Shown in pieces: positions 1 through 4,215 of a DNA stretch of 5,661 nt; the stretch's first letter is position 1; the number at the start of each line of letters is the position of its first letter. Source of the DNA: Candidatus Bathyarchaeota archaeon (GTDB lineage Archaea; Thermoproteota; Bathyarchaeia; RBG-16-48-13; GCA-020355125); contig DAOVBJ010000072.1 in the NCBI GenBank assembly GCA_030670615.1, positions 1-5,661 of the forward strand, read 5' to 3'. The position numbers and the translations under genes were made by a program. The notes under the pieces are model-generated. The model did no database searches. It saw only the letters and a program-made list of their open reading frames with translations, and had not been told where the DNA came from.

Positions 1-1
1 G

Positions 2-1000
2 GCGATCCGGCTTTCCCGAATTTACACGCGAAGGAGCAAGATCGTCATTCAAGCGGGCTCCTACCATGGGACGGGCGGTGCAACCTTACTTGCTTACCAC
101 GGACCCCCCTTCGGCATATATAACATCCGGGGAATCCCATCTGGCGTTAAGAAGGACGTGGTCATGGTGCCCTCTAACAATCTCACGATGGTCGAGGAGC
201 AGTTGGCCAATGGCGACGTAGCGTGCGTCCTCCTCCACTGTAACAACCTGTACACCAAAGCGTACGTGGAGGGCCTCAGAAAACTCACCATGCAGTACGG
301 CGCGGTCTTCATCATGGATGAAGTGATCTCCGGCTTCAGGTACGCGGCTGGCGGTGCGCAAGAATACTATGGGGTCACCCCGGATCTTGCGACTCTGGGG
401 AAGGTTCCTGGCGGTGGCGCGCCAATCGGCGTCATCTGTGGCAAACGGGAGATTCTGGACTTATACGCTTTCAAAGACGAGTACTGGAACCGCTTCATCC
501 GGATTGCATCAGGAGGCACCTGGAATGCTCAGCCCCTCAGCATTGTCGGAGGGATCGCAACGATGAAGATCATCCTAGCGGAACGCGAAGAAATATACCC
601 TCGTCTCTACCGAATAGGGAAGCGATTGGTGAAGAGCTTCAATGACCAGGCTGAGGACCTAGGTGTCGCGGCCCTCGCAACCGGCTTACCAACGGAGAAT
701 CCAACCATCCTCGATATACACCTCTTCAATCGACCCATACCAGCTGAGAAAATGTATCTCTGGCAAACAGGTCCAACAACCTTTGACGACTACGTGACCA
801 AGGCAGGATTCGCAGCTGGAGGTCAAGCCCTATACGCAACTCACCTCGCCATGACAAATAACGGCGTCAACTCCTTTAGAGGAACCCACTTCTTCACCTG
901 CGTGAAGTACTTACCTGAAGACCTGCAGACGACCGAAGCGGCCTTCGGTCACGCTCTACGAACCTTAAAAGAGAATGCGTTAGTGGCGTCCGTCACGTGA
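2..1000 (+). CDS. Class-III PLP-dependent aminotransferase, glutamate-1-semialdehyde aminomutase-like (5' end missing)
   Basis: The frame is open from base 2 to the TGA at 998-1000, giving 332 codons. The N-terminus lies left of the window, so the ATG at 158 is internal. Visible landmarks fit fold-type I class-III aminotransferases. They are the YHG motif (bases 62-70), which packs near the cofactor, the MDEVISGFR block with the Asp (317-319) that pairs with the PLP ring nitrogen, and the TLGKVPGGG block whose Lys (401-403) should form the Schiff base. The GGAQEYYGVTPDL stretch and the GGTWNAQPLS segment (the usual 'GTFNGNPL' region) resemble glutamate-1-semialdehyde 2,1-aminomutase, a soluble tetrapyrrole-pathway enzyme. 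The C-terminal part is less typical, so another substrate in the same family is quite possible. No haem-pathway neighbour is visible to settle it. Third codon positions are G/C-rich, as in the peptidase at the right end. Confidence 0.85.
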   Translation, partial: AIRLSRIYTRRSKIVIQAGSYHGTGGATLLAYHGPPFGIYNIRGIPSGVKKDVVMVPSNNLTMVEEQLANGDVACVLLHCNNLYTKAYVEGLRKLTMQYGAVFIMDEVISGFRYAAGGAQEYYGVTPDLATLGKVPGGGAPIGVICGKREILDLYAFKDEYWNRFIRIASGGTWNAQPLSIVGGIATMKIILAEREEIYPRLYRIGKRLVKSFNDQAEDLGVAALATGLPTENPTILDIHLFNRPIPAEKMYLWQTGPTTFDDYVTKAGFAAGGQALYATHLAMTNNGVNSFRGTHFFTCVKYLPEDLQTTEAAFGHALRTLKENALVASVT

Positions 1001-1232
1001 TTCGTAGTCATCGACACAGTCACGCTTAGCTAGTTTCATGAGCAGAGTTCTCCCGCATAACCCGAACTCACGTACGCTGAGATATATTCCATGCTCTGCT
1101 TCGAAACTGAAGCCATCGCGTTTGACAAGACTGGATCCTCGACTAAACATCACAATTGGAGTGCACATGTCTTTCCAAATAACGCGTCATTTCTCAGCCC
1201 CCCGCGATAAAGGACAAAAAAGAAAGGGAAAA

Positions 1233-1241
1233 GTTATTAGA
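1233..1241 (+). promoter_or_regulatory. Possible archaeal TATA box for the tRNA-Lys gene
   Basis: The A/T-rich word GTTATTAGA is preceded by a purine-rich stretch (GGGAAAA) that could act as a BRE for TFB. Its centre is about 38 bases before the tRNA 5' end, which would place initiation about a dozen bases upstream of the mature end. It is supported only by composition and spacing. Confidence 0.35.
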
Positions 1242-1283
1242 TGACGTGCATGGAAAAATGTATGGCGGGAACCGGGGCCCGTA

Positions 1284-1310
1284 AGGCAAAACACGCATTT
1301 TGCCCGGGAA
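1284..1310 (+). other. tRNA-Lys intron 1, between positions 9 and 10
   Basis: This is a 27-nt intron with a textbook BHB fold. Central helix CCCG (1278-1281) pairs with CGGG (1305-1308). The 3-nt bulges are TAA (1282-1284) and AAG (1309-1311). The inner stem GGCAAAA/TTTTGCC (1285-1291/1298-1304) closes a 6-nt loop. Cutting after the second base of each bulge leaves T8-A9 joined to G10, exactly the expected tRNA positions. The site is non-canonical, since the usual archaeal position is 37/38. Confidence 0.85.
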
Positions 1311-1332
1311 GCTAAGCTAGGTAGAGCAGCGG

Positions 1333-1360
1333 ATCCATCGCGTGTCGATGTGGAGCTGAA
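1333..1360 (+). other. tRNA-Lys intron 2, between positions 30 and 31
   Basis: This is a 28-nt intron with a full BHB. The outer helix is GAG (1324-1326) with CTC (1362-1364). The central helix is CAGC (1327-1330) with GCTG (1355-1358). Bulges are GGA (1331-1333) and AAG (1359-1361). The inner stem TCCA (1334-1337) pairs with TGGA (1351-1354). Splicing after the second base of each bulge restores G31, which pairs with C39. The outer helix borrows bases from the D stem and the anticodon loop, so this fold competes with the mature tRNA fold. Confidence 0.83.
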
Positions 1361-1367
1361 GCTCTTA

Positions 1368-1381
1368 ACGCTTTAGGGGAG
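1368..1381 (+). other. tRNA-Lys intron 3, canonical 37/38 position
   Basis: This is a 14-nt intron. The anticodon stem serves as outer helix. The central helix would be CTCT (1362-1365) with GGGG (1376-1379), using two G-U pairs, and the bulges would be TAA (1366-1368) and AGA (1380-1382). There is no inner stem, only a 7-nt loop, so the motif is relaxed. Because AC occurs at both 1368-1369 and 1382-1383, cuts shifted by one or two bases give the same mature tRNA. The canonical 37/38 position is preferred because it is the common archaeal site. Confidence 0.7.
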
Positions 1382-1422
1382 ACCCGAAGGTCGAGGGTTC
1401 AAATCCCTCCGGGCCCGCCACA

Positions 1423-1443
1423 TATAACGGTCAGATACCTCCG
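1423..1443 (+). repeat. Direct repeat, left copy
   Basis: TATAA, two variable bases, then GTCAGATACCTCCG. The same pattern occurs at 3992-4012 with 19 of 21 bases identical, including a 14-base exact core (1430-1443 and 3999-4012). This copy begins two bases after the CCA of tRNA-Lys. The core resembles the tRNA's own 3' region (GGTC, then AAATCCCTCCG) with eight T-arm bases missing, so it may be a decayed tRNA end. Alternatively it is an unrelated repeat that happens to lie here. Confidence 0.65.
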
Positions 1444-1558
1444 TTCCAACCCGGAACATACTGGATCAGATGCGACTTTTACTTCAAATCCATCAGTGAA
1501 TCCTTAGGGAATGAACAACGTGGTTATCTGTTTGGCTTTTGTGGAGGATATACGATAA

Positions 1559-1579
1559 GCGCGCGCATAGTAGCTAGCT
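1559..1579. repeat. Paired intergenic words GCGCGCGC and TAGCTAGCT
   Basis: GCGCGCGC (1559-1566) is followed after four bases by TAGCTAGCT (1571-1579). The extended word TAGCTAGCTGAA (1571-1582) recurs exactly at 1750-1761. Similar pairs occur at 2491-2548 and 3890-3943. Their role is unknown; binding sites or small dispersed repeats are the main options. Confidence 0.5.
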
Positions 1580-1595
1580 GAAACTCAACTGCACG

Positions 1596-1733
1596 ATGGT
1601 TAATGAAGACGGCGGTAAGACTTGGAAGGTAGCGAATATTTTCTATCTTGTACCAACTTATCATAGCGAATCTAGAGGATTTCTTAAATCCAGTGCTTTT
1701 CAGAACATGAAAGTTGTCAAAATAGATAAGTGA
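1596..1733 (+). CDS. Possible small ORF of 45 residues, function unknown
   Basis: An ATG at 1596 leads to a TGA at 1731-1733. The in-frame stop upstream is TAG at 1575-1577, inside a TAGCTAGCT word. The product starts MVNEDGGKTWKVANIFYLV and ends KVVKIDK, a plausible soluble composition without signal peptide or membrane segment. No ribosome site precedes the ATG and I recognise no family. It ends five bases before the convergent chorismate mutase stop, and a perfect hairpin lies immediately after it, so it could be a tiny gene, a remnant of a longer one or chance. Confidence 0.22.
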   Translation: MVNEDGGKTWKVANIFYLVPTYHSESRGFLKSSAFQNMKVVKIDK

Positions 1734-1736
1734 ACA

Positions 1737-1758
1737 AGCTAGCTACCTTTAGCTAGCT
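1737..1758. terminator. Perfect 9-bp hairpin over the chorismate mutase stop codon
   Basis: AGCTAGCTA (1737-1745) and TAGCTAGCT (1750-1758) are exact inverted copies separated by CCTT. The stop codon of the minus-strand gene (1739-1741) lies inside the left arm. The position between convergent reading frames suggests transcript-end or mRNA-stability structure, but no long T-run follows on either strand, so a terminator role is inference. Confidence 0.45.
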
Positions 1759-2431
1759 GAAGGTAATCAATTTCCACTTCAAGAGTCTTAGAAATTAACC
1801 ATCGAAAACAGCGTTCGACTACGTCTGGTTTCAAGTCATAGTTGAGAGCAATCTTCCTAGCGTTATCCACGACGGTTTGCTCCCTTTTAGGATTTCTCAG
1901 GCGGATGCGGAGGGCATCGCGATTCTCCACTACGGTACTAACAGATTGATCCGTTTGAAATTTTGACTCAGCGACGAATCGACCAAGATTTATCCGTTCA
2001 TGCAATAGTACAATTAAATCAGCGTCGCAGTAAACGGTTTCACCGTAGGTTGTCGGATCGTCGCCTTCTCGACACAGATCTCTGAGCATTATCGTGTAAA
2101 AAGCGATGATTTCATCTTTGAGCTCTATATCGACTTGCCTAATGGGTGAAGGGGGAAACCAGCGTTGTACTGGCGAATGGAGTGAAATATTTGTTAATTG
2201 ATGTTGGTCTGGAAATTTGTAGCGTCCTAATGATGCATGATATTTTTCAAGCTGTTCTAAAGCAAATTCGAAAAACGATACTCCTGACCTACCCTCGATA
2301 GGTATCGCATCGCGACGATAGACAGCGTCATTTAATACGTATCGAGAGCGATCCTTTAATCTACTAACTATTCGCCCCGTCATTTGATTGATTTTTGTGC
2401 GAAGATCATTTAAATTAAGTTTAGAGCGCAT
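1739..2431 (-). CDS. Chorismate mutase, eukaryotic (yeast/plant, AroQ-beta) type
   Basis: Converts chorismate to prephenate, the branch step to Phe and Tyr, in the cytosol. From the ATG at 2431 the protein has 230 residues, against 256 in yeast Aro7. A TTG at 2440 would add MYI. The protein can be followed against Aro7 from end to end, and the block INLGRFVAESKFQTD (from residue 147) matches yeast IHFGKFVAEAKFQSD. Residues aligned with the yeast active site are all present: R11 (R16), R146 (R157), K157 (K168), N180 (N194), E184 (E198), T216 (T242) and E220 (E246). Residues of the yeast Tyr/Trp effector site mostly differ: R75 is Gly69 here, S142 is Glu131 and T145 is Tyr134, while R76 is kept as Arg70. 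It is all-helical, with no signal peptide or added domain. It is divergent from the LarA homologue and A/T-rich at third positions. Short bacterial AroQ mutases are about 90 residues, so this is a distinct subtype. Confidence 0.9.
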   Translation of the reverse strand: MRSKLNLNDLRTKINQMTGRIVSRLKDRSRYVLNDAVYRRDAIPIEGRSGVSFFEFALEQLEKYHASLGRYKFPDQHQLTNISLHSPVQRWFPPSPIRQVDIELKDEIIAFYTIMLRDLCREGDDPTTYGETVYCDADLIVLLHERINLGRFVAESKFQTDQSVSTVVENRDALRIRLRNPKREQTVVDNARKIALNYDLKPDVVERCFRWLISKTLEVEIDYLQLAKGS

Positions 2432-2473
2432 TATATACAACTTTGGGTGATACCAGATACTATTTTCGGGTAG

Positions 2474-2484
2474 ATAAATATACC
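2474..2484 (-). promoter_or_regulatory. Possible TATA box for the chorismate mutase gene
   Basis: On the minus strand this reads GGTATATTTAT, a good archaeal box A. It lies about 48 bases before the ATG at 2431, which would leave a leader of roughly 20-25 bases. No clear Shine-Dalgarno sequence precedes the ATG. The 18-bp palindrome sits just upstream of the box, where an activator or repressor could act. Confidence 0.4.
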
Positions 2485-2490
2485 TAAGGC

Positions 2491-2508
2491 GCTAACTAGC
2501 TAGTTAGC
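2491..2508. repeat. Perfect 18-bp palindrome in the divergent promoter region
   Basis: GCTAACTAG followed by its exact reverse complement CTAGTTAGC, with no spacer. It lies between the chorismate mutase and LarA-like genes, upstream of both start sites. The size and symmetry fit an operator for a dimeric regulator, but the core CTAGCTAG is the same word that recurs at 3' ends of other genes here, so a general repeat is also possible. Confidence 0.6.
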
Positions 2509-2532
2509 TTCAGCAAAAAACGTAAGGATTCA

Positions 2533-2548
2533 CTTAGCGCGCGCTAAG
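2533..2548. repeat. Perfect 16-bp palindrome with GCGCGCGC core
   Basis: CTTAGCGC followed by its reverse complement GCGCTAAG. It ends just before the presumed TATA element of the LarA-like gene (TTAAATAG, 2551-2558), a position where a bound protein would affect transcription to the right. The GCGCGCGC core also occurs at 1559-1566 and 3935-3942. Confidence 0.6.
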
Positions 2549-2550
2549 GC

Positions 2551-2558
2551 TTAAATAG
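2551..2558 (+). promoter_or_regulatory. Possible TATA box for the LarA-like gene
   Basis: TTAAATAG lies about 65 bases before the start codon; a second A/T-rich word, GATATAAAT (2563-2571), is an alternative. Either would give a leader of some 25-45 bases that contains the GGTGA site. Judged by composition and spacing only. Confidence 0.35.
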
Positions 2559-2609
2559 TTTAGATATAAATTCTCAACAAAAGTAGCTATGCAATCTTAT
2601 AGTTGATTT

Positions 2610-2614
2610 GGTGA
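2610..2614 (+). promoter_or_regulatory. Ribosome binding site GGTGA deciding the LarA-like start
   Basis: GGTGA complements the archaeal 16S rRNA 3' end (which ends near ATCACCTCC). It is six bases before the ATG at 2621 but only three before the GTG at 2618, so the ATG is the better start. Confidence 0.55.
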
Positions 2615-2620
2615 ATCGTG

Positions 2621-3871
2621 ATGACAGATATATTTGTGAGGATTAATGAGCATTTTGGCGATAACTTGTTGAGGCTCAGCTTCCCCAAAGGCTGGATTAT
2701 AGAGGAGTCGAAAATGTTTGGACAAGACGAGCCTCCCTTATCTGATGCTCAGATTCGAGACGCCTTTTCACATCCTATTGGAACTCCTTCCATCAGGGAG
2801 CTGGCTAAAGGGAAGAGAGGTAAGGTCGTGGTTACTTGCGATGACCTCTCGAGGCCTACACCTGCCTATAGGGTGTTCCCCTTCATTATGAAGGAGTTGC
2901 ATGAAGCTGGTATAGCCGACGATCAGATATTCATACTCGGGTCCTTCGGTTTGCACCATCCTATGAATCACGATGCTTTCATTAGAAAGGTAGGGCGGGA
3001 AATGGTGGCTAAGTACGACTGCATCAATCACAACCCTTTCTTCAATTTCAAAAACTTTGGTCGAACCAGTCGTGGAACGCCCCTTCTAGTCAATGAAGAG
3101 TTTGCTAGTGCGGATCTTAGAATCACTGTTTCAGGAATCAAGAAGCATAGGTGGGCTGGCTCAGGTGGGGGAGGAAAGGCTATAATCCCAGGTGTAGCGT
3201 CGGAAGATACAATACTTTGGAACCACAGCATCACCCAGCCCCGGAGGCCCAAAGAGAGGGGGATCTGGAAGATCAAGGACAATCCGGAACGCCTTGACAT
3301 GCAGGAGGCCGCTAGTATGGCTCAACTCGACGTGTCGGTTAGTTGTAACTATAATGGCAAGAGGGAGTTGATTGGTCTTCATGTTGGTGGCCATGATGAG
3401 GCGTGGATTAAGGCTGTTCGACTTGGCTACAAGATGCACTCTACTCCTTCCCTTAGTAAGAAGGCAGATATCGTAATTGTGAATGCTTATCCACAGGCTG
3501 ATCAGGGTATTGATTGGTGGGGTGCCCAAGAATCTTTGCGGGAGGGAGGAACAGCCATCGCAATCCACCACTTCCCTTTGGGACGTGCCTATCTTCACTA
3601 CAGATCCGAAAGGATGGAAAGGCAATGGAGACGGTTGCAGGGTTATCCTGAGAAGCGGTGGCCTGTAAAGCAGGCTAAAAATATCTTAGTGTTTACTGAT
3701 AAGCTTTCGAGGGGTCATATGCTTGAATATCATGATCGTGTTGAGTGGGTGACGAGTTGGGAAGTAATCATCGATAAGCTTAAAAAACTACACGGAGAAG
3801 AGGCGCGAGTAGCTGTGTACCCATATGGCAAAATCCAGTTTAATCCAACCAGATTTCCTCTGATAATTTAA
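2621..3871 (+). CDS. LarA-like nickel-pincer 2-hydroxyacid racemase/epimerase (DUF2088 family)
   Basis: LarA enzymes invert a 2-hydroxyacid carbon by hydride transfer with a lysine-tethered nickel pincer nucleotide made by LarB, LarC and LarE. This protein has 416 residues, close to the usual length. Key motifs are present. DLSRPTP holds D75 and R78 (LarA D72 and R75). GLHHPM holds H112/H113 (H108). KKHRWAG holds H176 (H174). SGGGGK ends in K186 (K184, the cofactor attachment site). WNH holds H202 (H200, the Ni ligand). The spacings K186 minus H176 (10) and H202 minus K186 (16) equal those of Lactobacillus LarA. Near residue 303 the Gln of the usual YQxxK segment is kept, but its Lys appears replaced (an Arg follows at 307), so the substrate may not be lactate. 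The two-lobed soluble fold has no signal peptide. No larB, larC or larE is in the window. It is divergent from chorismate mutase and probably transcribed alone. Other known family substrates include malate, phenyllactate and gluconate. Confidence 0.88.
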   Translation: MTDIFVRINEHFGDNLLRLSFPKGWIIEESKMFGQDEPPLSDAQIRDAFSHPIGTPSIRELAKGKRGKVVVTCDDLSRPTPAYRVFPFIMKELHEAGIADDQIFILGSFGLHHPMNHDAFIRKVGREMVAKYDCINHNPFFNFKNFGRTSRGTPLLVNEEFASADLRITVSGIKKHRWAGSGGGGKAIIPGVASEDTILWNHSITQPRRPKERGIWKIKDNPERLDMQEAASMAQLDVSVSCNYNGKRELIGLHVGGHDEAWIKAVRLGYKMHSTPSLSKKADIVIVNAYPQADQGIDWWGAQESLREGGTAIAIHHFPLGRAYLHYRSERMERQWRRLQGYPEKRWPVKQAKNILVFTDKLSRGHMLEYHDRVEWVTSWEVIIDKLKKLHGEEARVAVYPYGKIQFNPTRFPLII

Positions 3872-3889
3872 TCAGTGTCTTCAAGCGCA

Positions 3890-3943
3890 CTAGCTAGCTA
3901 CGCGGGTAAAGACGGATATTACACACGCAATATAGCGCGCGCG
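3890..3943. repeat. Paired intergenic words CTAGCTAGCTA and GCGCGCGCG
   Basis: The 10-bp palindrome TAGCTAGCTA (3891-3900) begins 19 bases after the LarA-like stop. GCGCGCGCG (3935-3943) follows after 34 bases. The order and spacing resemble those in the divergent promoter region (CTAGCTAG 2496-2503, GCGCGCGC 2537-2544), which argues for a repeated unit rather than two unrelated words. Confidence 0.5.
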
Positions 3944-3991
3944 TGACGAGAAATACGAAGCTTTAACGTCTATTTAGAGGGACTTGACTCT

Positions 3992-4021
3992 TATAATAGT
4001 CAGATACCTCCGAGCCCACCA
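3992..4021 (+). repeat. Direct repeat, right copy, with a tRNA-Lys 3'-end-like tail
   Basis: The first 21 bases match 1423-1443 at 19 positions. The following bases, AGCCCACCA, continue the resemblance to the tRNA 3' end. Aligning 3998-4021 with the last 24 bases of tRNA-Lys (1397-1420) gives 18 identities, and the Gs lost in the acceptor strand have become As. There is no T loop or paired acceptor strand upstream, so this is not a working tRNA. It fits a decayed attachment site or a partial tRNA duplication. Confidence 0.5.
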
Positions 4022-4082
4022 AAAATTTTATTCCATAATGGTTTGTTTTGGAAAGATGATACAACTAACTAGCTATGGGCAT

Positions 4083-4143
4083 CTAGGGCGACTCCTCCCC
4101 CAGCTTGAAGCCACAGGGATAAACTCGAGCCCCCGCCTTTTAG
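4083..4143. other. G/C-rich block able to fold, possible decayed element end or structured RNA
   Basis: CTAGGGCG (4083-4090) can pair with CGCC-TT-TTAG (4134-4143), an 8-bp stem with a 2-base bulge that encloses about 40 bases including CCTCCCCC and GAAGCCACAGGG. The text GAGCCCCCGCCTTTTAG recalls hairpin ends of IS200/IS605-type elements in archaea, but the matching GGCGGGG arm is absent here and no tnpB is nearby. It could also be an untranslated structure ahead of the peptidase gene. Confidence 0.2.
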
Positions 4144-4215
4144 TCAGAACCTACTAGGAGAGCTGTTTCTGGGCTACCGTAAAGATAAAGAAGCATTGGT
4201 TAGTTACTATAGCTC

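Larger units (their letters stand above)
1275..1420 (+). tRNA. tRNA-Lys(CTT) with three introns and an encoded CCA
   Basis: The acceptor strands GGGCCCG (1275-1281) and CGGGCCC (1410-1416) pair perfectly, followed by discriminator G and CCA (1418-1420). The T arm is GAGGG-TTCAAAT-CCCTC (1393-1409). The D arm is 1311-1327, with A14, G15 and G18G19 in place. Anticodon CTT (1364-1366) sits in the loop CTCTTAA. Removing the introns at 1284-1310, 1333-1360 and 1368-1381 gives 77 nt including CCA, with anticodon stem GCGGG/CCCGA (four pairs plus a G27-A43 mismatch), variable loop AGGTC and a possible G15-C48 Levitt pair. A13-G22 in the D stem is also mismatched. Exons are 1275-1283, 1311-1332, 1361-1367 and 1382-1420. 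Acceptor, T arm and anticodon all match archaeal tRNA-Lys. Intron 3 is the least certain in exact boundary. Confidence 0.92.
1421..1738. other. Non-coding stretch between tRNA-Lys and the chorismate mutase gene
   Basis: No recognisable gene is present in these 318 bases. They hold the left copy of the bracketing direct repeat (1423-1443), a small GTTCC/GGAAC hairpin just after it (1443-1457), a GCGCGCGC run (1559-1566), a TAGCTAGCT word (1571-1579) and a short ORF of uncertain status (1596-1733). A GCTAGC-type hairpin begins at its right edge. The A/T content is clearly higher than in the aminotransferase gene. Confidence 0.6.
3872..4215. other. Non-coding stretch between the LarA-like and peptidase genes
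   Basis: No gene is recognisable in these 344 bases. They hold a TAGCTAGC word (3890-3900), a GCGCGCGC run (3935-3943), the right copy of the direct repeat with a tRNA-like tail (3992-4021), an A/T-rich block with AAAAATTTT (4021-4029) that could serve as a T-rich transcript end for the LarA-like gene, one more AACTAGCT word (4067-4074), and a G/C-rich block that can fold (4083-4143). The last 70 bases should include the peptidase promoter, but I see no convincing TATA box. Confidence 0.6.

Noticed and set aside
980..1168. Minus-strand 62-codon frame overlapping the aminotransferase end
   Set aside because: No ribosome site, no recognised family, and it overlaps the end of a certain gene; it is likely chance.
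1038..1244. Plus-strand 68-codon frame between the aminotransferase and the tRNA
   Set aside because: The composition is rich in Arg, Ser and Pro without a family match, there is no ribosome site, and it runs into the tRNA promoter region.
3161..3625. Minus-strand 154-codon frame
   Set aside because: It lies wholly inside the LarA-like gene, whose catalytic motifs are clear on the other strand.
3986..4021. A second, functional tRNA gene at the right repeat
   Set aside because: CTCTTA and an acceptor-like tail are present, but there is no T loop, no paired acceptor strand and no D arm; it is at best a remnant.
4051..4075. C/D box sRNA suggested by GATGATA near 4055
   Set aside because: The box C match is incomplete and no properly placed box D follows.
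1421..4215. CRISPR array or integrase gene within the bracketed segment
   Set aside because: The repeats are too few and irregularly spaced for CRISPR, and neither large reading frame has integrase or transposase features.
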